From assembly GCA_023151115.1 (NCBI GenBank), contig JAKLJP010000089.1, positions 1 to 15,391 on the forward strand: a stretch of 15,391 bases of DNA, given 5' to 3'. Positions within the stretch are counted from its first letter, which is position 1, and every line of letters starts with the position of its first letter. The DNA is from Anaerolineae bacterium. GTDB lineage: Bacteria > Chloroflexota > Anaerolineae > 4572-78 > J111. A program made the translations under genes and the position numbers. Of the stretch, positions 6,352-12,824 are shown one piece after another. Under the pieces are notes generated by a model. It was not told the DNA's origin. It was given only the letters and a program-made list of their open reading frames with translations, and did not search any database.

Positions 6352-7101
6352 CTATTGCACAATAACATCAAGACCGGGTTCAAAGCGAACCCAATTTCCA
6401 TTTGGCCCTTGACATTCATCTTTAGTCGAAAAGCAAATGGACAGCCAGAGTTTATGATTGCCGGGCGTGGTAAAAGCTAACCCATCTTCGTGGGTAAAAG
6501 GCTTGCCCCCCTCAAGCTGGTAGTTATCCCAACTGGTCTGGAAGTTGCCGGTGTCGGGGGTAAGGCCAAGAATACCAAAGGGCTTGATTCCCCCCTCGAC
6601 ATTCGTAGCTTCAATTTTGACAAAAACCTTCTCACCCACAGCATAGGTATTCCTGCCGTCGCGAAAGGATATTTTGGCCAGGACGCCGTTCTGAGCTTGT
6701 GGCTCGGCGGGCGCCGCCGGGGGAGGTGGGGCTTCGGTGGGCGGCGGAGCCTCGGCTGGAGGCGGTGCGGTGGGCGCTTGGGTAGGCGGCGGCACAGGCG
6801 TAGCGGTAGGGACAGTCTCAGCCGCCGGGGGTTGGGTGGGCGGTGGGACAAGGGTATCGGTGGGTGGTGGTGGCACAGGCGTATTCGTCGGCGTCGGTGG
6901 GATGGAGATGGCGATTTCGGCTTGGATAGTGGGTGTAAAGGTAGGTAACGGGGTACGTGTCGGCGGCAGGTTGGACTCATCCTTAGATGAGGCCCGAAAC
7001 GGCAGAGAGGAACAAGCTAAACTTACTAAAAGTAGAAACCCTGTTAAAAGGCTCCAGGAACGAATGGATAACGGCAATAGCAAAGTTTTTACCTCGATCA
7101 C
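6352..7101 (-). CDS. Predicted lipoprotein with proline/threonine-rich linker
   Basis: The N-terminus is a secretion signal (SWSLLTGFLLLVSLAC) ending at Cys30, a plausible but not classical lipobox (Ser at -3), so the product should be anchored at the outer face of the membrane. Residues about 46-135 are a low-complexity PPPT/PTPT linker. The last 110 residues (ISFRDGRNTYAVGEKVFVKI to FEPGLDVIVQ) look like a beta-sandwich with two cysteines, in CFSTKDEC, that could form a disulphide. I do not recognise the domain. The longest frame starts with GTG at 7101 without a ribosome binding site. A TTG at 7083 is preceded by GAGG at 7 bases and gives a more compact signal peptide, so it is the likelier start. 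The stop codon overlaps the PPK2 ribosome binding site. Confidence 0.75.
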   Translation of the reverse strand: MIEVKTLLLPLSIRSWSLLTGFLLLVSLACSSLPFRASSKDESNLPPTRTPLPTFTPTIQAEIAISIPPTPTNTPVPPPPTDTLVPPPTQPPAAETVPTATPVPPPTQAPTAPPPAEAPPPTEAPPPPAAPAEPQAQNGVLAKISFRDGRNTYAVGEKVFVKIEATNVEGGIKPFGILGLTPDTGNFQTSWDNYQLEGGKPFTHEDGLAFTTPGNHKLWLSICFSTKDECQGPNGNWVRFEPGLDVIVQ

Positions 7102-7162
7102 AATTTATTTGTACCAACCTGGCAGTTTAGCATGAAGCTGTTGAAGGGCCAAATTAAACAAG

Positions 7163-7234
7163 GTAGCAGGGTTGCAAAGTAACAGAGTAACGAGACTTAA
7201 TCCCTGCGACGTTGCTCCTCTGTTACCCTGCGAC
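7163..7234. repeat. Octamer-phased inverted repeat
   Basis: Four consecutive octamers, GTAGCAGG, GTTGCAAA, GTAACAGA and GTAACGAG (7163-7194), are followed by an 8-base spacer. Four octamers on the other strand then follow: CCTGCGAC reads as GTCGCAGG, then GGAGCAAC, GTAACAGA and GTCGCAGG (7203-7234). All are variants of GTNRCARR. GTAACAGAG/CTCTGTTAC (7179-7187 with 7218-7226) pairs perfectly. The element fills the spacer between the lipoprotein gene and the tRNA promoter. Confidence 0.65.
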
Positions 7235-7235
7235 T

Positions 7236-7264
7236 TTGCCATTCGAGGTTATTTGTGCTAAACT
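7236..7264 (+). promoter_or_regulatory. Promoter of tRNA-Arg
   Basis: TTGCCA (7236-7241), a 17-base spacer and TAAACT (7259-7264) preceded by TGC form a -35 plus extended -10 promoter. Transcription would start near 7271, about 5 bases before the mature tRNA. Confidence 0.65.
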
Positions 7265-7275
7265 ATTCTCATTCT

Positions 7276-7347
7276 GCCCCCGTAGCTCAGTGGATAGAGC
7301 AGTGGCCTCCGGAGCCATGCGCGCCTGTTCGAGTCAGGCCGGGGGTA
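7276..7347 (+). tRNA. trnR: tRNA-Arg (anticodon CCG)
   Basis: A full cloverleaf folds from 7276. The acceptor GCCCCCG pairs with CGGGGGT, and the D stem is GCTC/GAGC with loop AGTGGATA. The anticodon stem GTGGC/GCCAT holds the loop CTCCGGA, giving anticodon CCG at 7309-7311. The variable loop has 4 bases, and the T stem GCCTG/CAGGC carries TTCGAGT. The discriminator base is A. CCA is not encoded. It reads CGG arginine codons, and no other tRNA lies beside it. Confidence 0.95.
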
Positions 7348-7391
7348 CCTCCAGCAGGCTCAGAATGAGCCAAACCTAATGATCGCAGCAA

Positions 7392-7432
7392 AAAATCGCT
7401 CCAGGCATAAAAGATTAGCCTGGAGCGATTTT
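7392..7432 (+). terminator. Bidirectional terminator between tRNA-Arg and the Ig-domain gene
   Basis: AAAATCGCTCCAGGC (7392-7406) and GCCTGGAGCGATTTT (7418-7432) form a perfect 15-bp stem around an 11-base loop. The plus strand has a short T tract (TTTTGG). The minus strand has a longer one (TTTTTTG), which suits the minus-strand operon ending at 7457. Confidence 0.85.
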
Positions 7433-7456
7433 GGTTTCGAGTAAGAGCGCTTTGAT

Positions 7457-9226
7457 TTAGCGGCGGCGCACCCGCCTGGCCGGCGAGGTGCGGGCAAATT
7501 CGCTTTGCCGCTCCAACACCTGCGAGTCATCCTGATAAGGGGCGTTGCGCAGATATTGCCGGTGTACAGCTTTGTCTTCTAAAATTGAAATATTCAATGT
7601 GCCTGTCACCGTGCCGCCGGTAGTGCTGGCCGTGGCCTGGATGGTGTAATCGCCGGGTAGGACCACCCGGCCAAAATCATCGTAGCCGTTCCAATAGAGA
7701 TTTTGCTGACCGGCCCCGCGATGGCGGCGATGCAGCAAGGTGGCCACCGTGTTTCCCCGGCTATCCTTGATTTCAACTGTAGTTCGGGCCGCTTTTGACA
7801 GATCAATCCCAAATCTCAAAAAGCGGCCTTCCTCCGGCAAACCAGGCCGAAAGGTACCGCTTTCCGCGGAGACCACCAACGCCACCGGACGGGTCAGCAT
7901 GTAAGCCAAAATGAGCAGCAGCGGCAGTGAAATCAAGACCGGCACAAAGTAGGCGGACAGGGTCGGCAAATTACGCGCCACTCGGGCCAATTCCGACTCC
8001 GGCGGGGTAACTTCAAAGCGCAGGCGACGTTGGAGTTGGGTGGTGTTGCCGGCCTGATCCTGGGCCGTGACTTCCAGCAAATTGTCGCCTTTGAGCAGGT
8101 TGACCGTCGTTTGAAACTCACCCAGTGAACTAACCGTCACGCTCTGGCCGCCGACCAGCACGATAGCGCCGGGATCGGTTTTGCCGATAATTTGCACCTC
8201 AGCCTGTTGAAAAGCTGTGCCATCCTCAACATTGACCGACAGGCTGGGCGCGCTGGTTTTGCGGTGGATGATAATCTCTTGCGAGGTCACGTTGCCAACA
8301 TCGTCGGTGGCTTCGATCCGCAGGATGTTATCACCTTCTTGCAGGATCACTTCCCGCTCAAATTGGCCGTCTTCGGCTACGGTCGCCTCCTGGCCGTTCA
8401 CCTTGAGCGACGCACCGGCCGGTACAACCCCGGCGACCGTAATCAGATTTTCGTTGGTCCAGGAATCATTCGCCGGAGCGGCAATGGTAATTTCAGGCGG
8501 TTGAGTGACCAGAATAATTTCACGGCTAATCGTCGCCACGTTGCCGGCCGGGTCGGTGGCGGAAATTTGCAGATTGTTTGAGCCTTCAACCAACTGCCGT
8601 TTGAGGTTGAAGCGGCCCTCGGCGTCAATGGGCACAATTTTGGGGTCGCCGACCAACTGCACCACCGCGTCGGGGTCGGTCAGTCCTTCAATAGTTAAAT
8701 TGGCCTCGCGCACCCGGCTGACCTCATCCAGATTAGCCACCCGGAGCGTGGGGGGGCCGGTATCTACCACCACATTCGCGCTTTGGGTTCCGGCCATGAC
8801 CGTGCCTTTGGCGGTCACTTGCAGGCGGTAACGGCCATCGGCCACGACCTGATTCAGACTGTCCCGGCCATCCCAAATGGCAACATGCTGCCCCCGTGTT
8901 TGAAACTCATTCGAGGTAATCGTTTGAACCAGGCGGTTACTTTCATTAAAAACCTGAACCGTTACCTGGGCGTCTTCGTTGAGGGTATAACTAAAGTTGG
9001 TGGCATCCTGGGTTTGGTCGCCGTTGGGCGAGATAATGCTGGGTGAGGCTTCGGCGGTGATTTTGGGCGTGCGCAGCCAATCGCCGATAAAAGTAACGCC
9101 TAGCAATACGGCCACAGTCCCGACGGTGATAGCGGTGGCAATAGGGCCAAAACTCAGCCCTCTGCTGGTGGCGCGACGACGAATTCCTTGTTTTTCGGTT
9201 TCAGCCTGTTGAAATCTTGTAGCCAT
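7457..9226 (-). CDS. Two-span envelope protein with Ig-like and FlgD-like domains
   Basis: This 589-residue protein starts with a basic tail and a membrane span at about 27-48. A FlgD-like Ig domain follows (about 58-155; SPNGDQTQDATNFSYTLNED, then AIWDGRD and VADGRYRLQV). Next come three similar Ig-like repeats (about 157-240, 243-322, 325-406), each with a GxFxxxVxLxxGxNxLxxxAxDxxGN signature like glucodextranase B-type modules. A second span at about 425-446 precedes a second FlgD-like domain (449-550; NLYWNGYDDFGRVVLPGDY) and a tail ending in RRVRRR. With the N-terminus inside, the Ig rod would lie outside and the last FlgD-like domain inside, an unusual placement. The gene begins 12 bases after its upstream neighbour, with AAGGG at 8 bases. 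No enzymatic residues are seen. Confidence 0.8.
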   Translation of the reverse strand: MATRFQQAETEKQGIRRRATSRGLSFGPIATAITVGTVAVLLGVTFIGDWLRTPKITAEASPSIISPNGDQTQDATNFSYTLNEDAQVTVQVFNESNRLVQTITSNEFQTRGQHVAIWDGRDSLNQVVADGRYRLQVTAKGTVMAGTQSANVVVDTGPPTLRVANLDEVSRVREANLTIEGLTDPDAVVQLVGDPKIVPIDAEGRFNLKRQLVEGSNNLQISATDPAGNVATISREIILVTQPPEITIAAPANDSWTNENLITVAGVVPAGASLKVNGQEATVAEDGQFEREVILQEGDNILRIEATDDVGNVTSQEIIIHRKTSAPSLSVNVEDGTAFQQAEVQIIGKTDPGAIVLVGGQSVTVSSLGEFQTTVNLLKGDNLLEVTAQDQAGNTTQLQRRLRFEVTPPESELARVARNLPTLSAYFVPVLISLPLLLILAYMLTRPVALVVSAESGTFRPGLPEEGRFLRFGIDLSKAARTTVEIKDSRGNTVATLLHRRHRGAGQQNLYWNGYDDFGRVVLPGDYTIQATASTTGGTVTGTLNISILEDKAVHRQYLRNAPYQDDSQVLERQSEFARTSPARRVRRR

Positions 9227-9238
9227 CGGTCTTGCCCT

Positions 9239-10393
9239 TTAATCAATTTCTAGTTGAATCAGGCCAGGATCATCCCGCGGGGGTTCCCACTCGGGTAATT
9301 CGCTGGTAAGTGGCACGCGAACAGGGCGGCGGGGACGGTCAAAGGCATTCAGGTCGGCAGTTTCGGCGCTTCGAGCAGACTCCGGTGAGGCGGAGCGAGT
9401 GGCGCGCCGGAACAGTTTGATCGGTCCAGATTCGGATAGCTGTTTGTCAGGCTGGTAGCGGCGCATGGCGCTAAAATCCTGTTGGGGCGCTACCGGCAAC
9501 TCAAGGGTTTCTCTCAGGCTGTGGACGGTGGTTCCAACAATAATAACAACAATCAACGAGAAAAGCGGCCCGGTTGGGTCTTTAAGCGCAGCCAGGGTCG
9601 CCTCAGTCACCGCTTCATTTAACCAATAGGGCAGCCCCAAATGGGTCGCCAGCAAAATCAAGCCGCCCCCGGCAGTCAAAACCAAAATAGACCAGGGGGC
9701 GCGATATTTAACCCATTTACGCCCGGCCAATTCGCCGACAAAACCAGCCGCAACGGCCCAGCCGATGACTTGCAGCAAATTGTACAGAATCACCCCGGAA
9801 GTAGCCGCAAACGGCTCGACCAGCAGCAGTAGGGTTTGCAGCGAGTTGGCCTCGGCGAAGCGGGTCACAATGGCTTCGGCGTCGGGCGCGTGGCCGGCCA
9901 GCGCCAGCCAGTCAATATTCATGCCGGCCATCCCCCCCAAAATTTTACCCCACATCGCTGCCAGGACCCCGATCCAGGCTCCGGTGGCTCCGCCCCACCA
10001 CAAGCCGGCCAGAATAGGGACCAGCCAGTGCAGATGATACTCGGCCAGGATGGGTGTGCCTAAAATGAGCACGGCTGCCCCCATATAATGCACAAAAGCG
10101 CGCTGGCTGAGGGCGCTAATCCCCAGAAAAAGCACAGCCAGGTAAAAGTTAATAATGAAGATAGGGTAAACCAGCACCGCCACAGCCACAATATAAGCCA
10201 GCAGCGGCCAGCGAATCCCCAACACCGCTATCCCCGTCCCAAGCACCAACACCCAATTGACCGGGTAGACGGCCATGTTGAGCAGCGCCAAAGTTACCAC
10301 AGCCGCCAGGCCGGCAGCAGTAGCCGTGCTTTCCAGCAAAGCCTGGTAACGGCGATATAAGTTATGCGGTCCGCGAAAGGCGCGAGCAATCAT
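9239..10393 (-). CDS. Polytopic membrane protein of unknown function
   Basis: The 384-residue product is mostly hydrophobic in its first 295 residues. About nine membrane segments can be drawn (roughly 25-42, 46-60, 63-81, 84-96, 105-117, 122-146, 185-222 in one or two passes, 233-250, 276-294). A charged tail of about 90 residues follows (RRYQPDKQLSESG, then RRATRSASPESARS and RPRRPVRVP) and is likely cytoplasmic. I recognise no transporter or enzyme family. Position between an AAA ATPase gene (112 bases upstream) and the Ig-domain gene (12 bases downstream) on the same strand suggests a shared complex. There is no clear ribosome binding site before the ATG; the preceding bases are a short ATTCGCTG tandem repeat. 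Confidence 0.7.
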   Translation of the reverse strand: MIARAFRGPHNLYRRYQALLESTATAAGLAAVVTLALLNMAVYPVNWVLVLGTGIAVLGIRWPLLAYIVAVAVLVYPIFIINFYLAVLFLGISALSQRAFVHYMGAAVLILGTPILAEYHLHWLVPILAGLWWGGATGAWIGVLAAMWGKILGGMAGMNIDWLALAGHAPDAEAIVTRFAEANSLQTLLLLVEPFAATSGVILYNLLQVIGWAVAAGFVGELAGRKWVKYRAPWSILVLTAGGGLILLATHLGLPYWLNEAVTEATLAALKDPTGPLFSLIVVIIVGTTVHSLRETLELPVAPQQDFSAMRRYQPDKQLSESGPIKLFRRATRSASPESARSAETADLNAFDRPRRPVRVPLTSELPEWEPPRDDPGLIQLEID

Positions 10394-10394
10394 A

Positions 10395-10418
10395 CGAATC
10401 AGCGAATCAGCGAATGGC
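10395..10418. repeat. Octamer tandem repeat CGAATCAG
   Basis: CGAATCAG occurs twice in tandem (10395-10402, 10403-10410), followed by CGAATGGC. It sits directly before the ATG of the polytopic membrane protein gene, where its ribosome binding site would be expected. Confidence 0.6.
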
Positions 10419-10467
10419 GAACAATTTTTGGACTATTCTTGTTCCCACGCAAAATGTGACGCGAAAC

Positions 10468-10502
10468 CGAAATCCAAAATCTAAAATCCAAAATCTAAAA
10501 TC
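10468..10502. repeat. Heptamer tandem repeat (YAAAATC)
   Basis: Five consecutive heptamers read CGAAATC, CAAAATC, TAAAATC, CAAAATC, TAAAATC; on the minus strand these are alternating GATTTTA/GATTTTG units. They end just before the 3' end of the Ycf46-like gene. The style recalls the short tandemly repeated repeats described in cyanobacteria. Confidence 0.65.
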
Positions 10503-10505
10503 CCC

Positions 10506-12086
10506 TCACCCCAGTTCCATTTGGCGCAAGCCGTTCCCCCGCGACGGGTAAATGGGCTGCGGCTGCGGTGGTTCTGAGGCGGGTCGAGCGTGGCTGCGTG
10601 CCCATTGGCGCAGGGCCGAAATTTTGCTTTCCATCGTCTGCGAAAGCGGAATGGTGTGCTTTAAATTTCTCAGCAAATCCTCATCGGTCAACTCGCGGCT
10701 GTCTTCAAAGGCATCATACAGTCCATCAATAATCACCTGCTCGATTTCCGCGCCACTAAAACCCTCGGCGGCCAGCGCCAGTTCGTTCAAATCATAATCC
10801 AGCGGGTCGCGGCCCCGCCGGGCCAGGTGAATGGCAAAAATCTCGCGGCGTTCCTGCACCTGGGGCAAATCCACAAAAAAGATTTCGTCAAAGCGGCCTT
10901 TGCGCAGCACTTCTGGCGGCAGGGCCGAAATATCATTGGCCGTGCCAATCACAAACACCGGCGATGTTTTCTCTTGCATCCAGGTGAGCAGGCTGCCAAA
11001 CACGCGGGCCGAGGTCCCGGCATCGGACGTGCCGGAGCCGGTCGCCCCGGCCAGGCCCTTTTCAATTTCATCCAGCCACATCACACACGGCGACACACTT
11101 TCGGCCAGGCGCAGGGCGGTGCGAATATTCTGCTCCGACGAGCCGACCAATTCGCTGAAGACCCGGCCCAAATCAAGGCGCAGTAACGGCAACTGCCATT
11201 GGCTGGCTACGGCCTTGGCCAGCAAACTTTTGCCAGACCCCTGCACACCCAGCAGCAGCAGTCCCTTCGGTTCGGGCAGTCCAAAACGGCGCGCCTTTTC
11301 GGTAAAGGCCATACCCCGTTTGCGCAGCCACTGCTTCACCAGGCCCATCCCGCCGACATTGGCAAACCCCTCAACCGACTCGTAATATTCGAGCACCTGT
11401 GAGCGGCGAATCAACTGCTCTTTTTCGGCAATGATCACGCTCAAATCAAGCTGGCGGCCCATGACCAGGCTTTTGGCAAACACATTCTCAGCTTCGATGC
11501 AGGTCAGACCGCGGGCAGCATTGAGCACGCGCTCCCGCTCCTCTTCCTTCATCTTTAACTGCACCCCGGCAATCTCGCGAGCCGAGCGCACCACCCGGTC
11601 CAGCGACAATTCCAACTCATCGAGGGTGGGCAGCGAGTAATCCAGCACGGTAATATCTTTTTCCAAATCAGCCGGAAAGCGCAGCATCGGCGAGAGAATA
11701 ATCAGCGTTTTGCGGCTTTCCTTGAGCTGGTTGGTAATGTCGCGTAGCCGGCGAATAATCACCGGGTGATCCGGCCCGCCCCGGTTGTCATCCAGAAAGG
11801 GGTGAAAATCTTTCAAAACAAAGATGGCCGCCTCTTGCGATTGGGCCACAAAATCCAGGGCATGGAGCGGGTCGCGGGTGGCCGGGTCTACCGGGTTGGG
11901 CTGCACCAGATCAAGCGGGGCAATGCCGTTGGTCAAGGTCCAGCCATACAACTTTTTGCGGCGGTCAATCGCCACCTGGCGCAGCATATCCTCGATGCGC
12001 CGTTCTTCCCAGGAAACAATGTAAATAATGGGGTATTTGGCGCGGGTGAGGATATTCAGTTCGTCAACACGGTGTAAGGTAGACAT
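10506..12086 (-). CDS. ycf46: Ycf46-like AAA ATPase
   Basis: This 526-residue protein has the layout of Ycf46-type AAA proteins. An N-terminal domain (about 1-230; [20 protein letters not shown] and [12 protein letters not shown]) resembles a degenerate P-loop module without Walker A. A complete AAA module follows: Walker A GVQGSGKS (280-287, Lys286), Walker [10 protein letters not shown] with Asp339 and Glu340, sensor 1 GTANDI (Asn384), candidate arginine fingers in LRKGRFDE (Arg395, Arg398), and a sensor 2 region GFSGAEIEQ. All catalytic residues are present, so it should hydrolyse ATP, probably as a hexamer. The chloroplast and cyanobacterial relatives are poorly understood; a link to inorganic carbon use has been reported in cyanobacteria. 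Here it leads a probable operon with two envelope genes. Its promoter predicts a leaderless or near-leaderless transcript. Confidence 0.88.
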   Translation of the reverse strand: MSTLHRVDELNILTRAKYPIIYIVSWEERRIEDMLRQVAIDRRKKLYGWTLTNGIAPLDLVQPNPVDPATRDPLHALDFVAQSQEAAIFVLKDFHPFLDDNRGGPDHPVIIRRLRDITNQLKESRKTLIILSPMLRFPADLEKDITVLDYSLPTLDELELSLDRVVRSAREIAGVQLKMKEEERERVLNAARGLTCIEAENVFAKSLVMGRQLDLSVIIAEKEQLIRRSQVLEYYESVEGFANVGGMGLVKQWLRKRGMAFTEKARRFGLPEPKGLLLLGVQGSGKSLLAKAVASQWQLPLLRLDLGRVFSELVGSSEQNIRTALRLAESVSPCVMWLDEIEKGLAGATGSGTSDAGTSARVFGSLLTWMQEKTSPVFVIGTANDISALPPEVLRKGRFDEIFFVDLPQVQERREIFAIHLARRGRDPLDYDLNELALAAEGFSGAEIEQVIIDGLYDAFEDSRELTDEDLLRNLKHTIPLSQTMESKISALRQWARSHARPASEPPQPQPIYPSRGNGLRQMELG

Positions 12087-12093
12087 GTCTATT

Positions 12094-12121
12094 ATTTTAA
12101 CATAATAACATTACATAACAA
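12094..12121 (-). promoter_or_regulatory. Promoter of the Ycf46-like gene
   Basis: On the minus strand TTGTTA (12121-12116), a 16-base spacer and TAAAAT (12099-12094) preceded by TGT form a -35 plus extended -10 promoter. The expected start site, about 12087, is next to the ATG (12086-12084), and no ribosome binding site is present. Confidence 0.6.
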
Positions 12122-12227
12122 CTTGACTATAACATAATTAGGGTTTGTTGTCAATGAAAGCGGCAGGATGTGACTAAATTGCAGCCTTCAGGGGTGTATT
12201 TTAATTTTGGGGTAGGTTTAGCCTTGC

Positions 12228-12289
12228 TGGAAGATTGGAAGGCTGGAAGGCTGGATAATGGGCCAAAATCTAGTCTTCCAACCTTCCAT
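12228..12289. repeat. Octamer-phased inverted repeat (TGGAAGGC type)
   Basis: TGGAAGAT, TGGAAGGC, TGGAAGGC and TGGATAAT follow one another (12228-12259). After 14 bases, TCTTCCAA and CCTTCCAT (12274-12289) give the complementary words in the same 8-base phase. It lies between the divergent ycf46-like and yraN promoters, in a 313-base gene-free stretch. Confidence 0.6.
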
Positions 12290-12361
12290 TTGTCGTTGAG
12301 CCATAAGAGTTGAGCCAAAATTCGCCCCCCAATTGGAATGCTCCCAGCCTGCAAGGGGCAA

Positions 12362-12390
12362 TTGACGGCAATGGCGTTATCAGCGATAAT
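12362..12390 (+). promoter_or_regulatory. Promoter of yraN
   Basis: TTGACG (12362-12367), a 17-base spacer and GATAAT (12385-12390) each match the consensus at 5 of 6 bases. The expected start site near 12397 is only about 3 bases before the GTG start at 12400. Confidence 0.6.
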
Positions 12391-12399
12391 TAGGCTATT

Positions 12400-12759
12400 G
12401 TGGACCACCGTAAACAAACCGGCCGCCAGGGCGAAGATATAGCCGTTTCCTTTTTAACCGGCAAAGGCTACCAACTTATCGAGCGCAATTGGCGCTGCCC
12501 CGGCGGCGAACTGGATATTATTGCGGCGGACGGTGACACCCTGGTTTTTGTCGAAGTCCGCACCCGCAGCGGGCTGCGTTTTGGCCCGGCGGAAGAGAGC
12601 ATCACCCCGGCCAAACAGGCCCGTTTGATCGAGTTGGCCCAAACCTACCTGCAAGAAAAAGCCGCGTCCACTCAGCGCTGGCGGATTGATGTGGTGGCGA
12701 TTCAGTTGGGGCGGGGCTTGCCGCAGATCAATCATATTGAGAATGCGGTGGGATGGTAA
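12400..12759 (+). CDS. yraN: YraN/UPF0102 family protein (restriction endonuclease-like fold)
   Basis: The 119-residue protein matches the UPF0102 pattern throughout: GRQGEDIAVSFLTGKGYQLI, then NWRCPGGELDIIAADGDTLV, FVEVRTRS, and the C-terminal WRIDVVAI segment. The family has a predicted nuclease fold in which the GE-D-EVR residues (here in GGELDII and VEVRTR) would form the active site. Its biological role is unsettled; Holliday-junction-like or DNA repair functions are often suggested. The start is GTG at 12400. Only a weak TTAGG precedes it, and the promoter position predicts almost no leader. A heptamer repeat begins right after the stop. Confidence 0.9.
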   Translation: MDHRKQTGRQGEDIAVSFLTGKGYQLIERNWRCPGGELDIIAADGDTLVFVEVRTRSGLRFGPAEESITPAKQARLIELAQTYLQEKAASTQRWRIDVVAIQLGRGLPQINHIENAVGW

Positions 12760-12760
12760 A

Positions 12761-12802
12761 AATGGTCAATAATCAATGGTCAATAGTCAATGGTTAATGG
12801 TA
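12761..12802. repeat. Heptamer tandem repeat AATGGTC
   Basis: Six heptamers in perfect phase: AATGGTC, AATAATC, AATGGTC, AATAGTC, AATGGTT, AATGGTA. The block starts two bases after the yraN stop and ends shortly before the macro-domain gene. Confidence 0.7.
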
Positions 12803-12824
12803 TTGAATGGGAGAAACTATTACT

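Noticed and set aside
6490..7135. Long plus-strand frames rich in glycine and arginine
   Set aside because: They are the antisense of the P/T-rich linker of the lipoprotein gene; the low-complexity codons on the minus strand keep the opposite frames open.
7163..7234. CRISPR array
   Set aside because: Units are 8 bases with no spacers and lie in inverted orientation; no cas genes are present.
7276..7347. Integration attachment site at the tRNA
   Set aside because: No intact integrase lies near and no copy of the tRNA 3' end was seen elsewhere in the window; the recombinase remnant is 6 kb away and of the serine type.
12151..12417. An 88-codon minus-strand frame overlapping the yraN start
   Set aside because: It runs through the octamer repeat and both promoters, resembles no family and has no ribosome binding site; judged spurious.
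12807..12824. Earlier ATG for the macro-domain gene
   Set aside because: Upstream is only heptamer repeat without a ribosome binding site, while GGGAG precedes the ATG at 12825.
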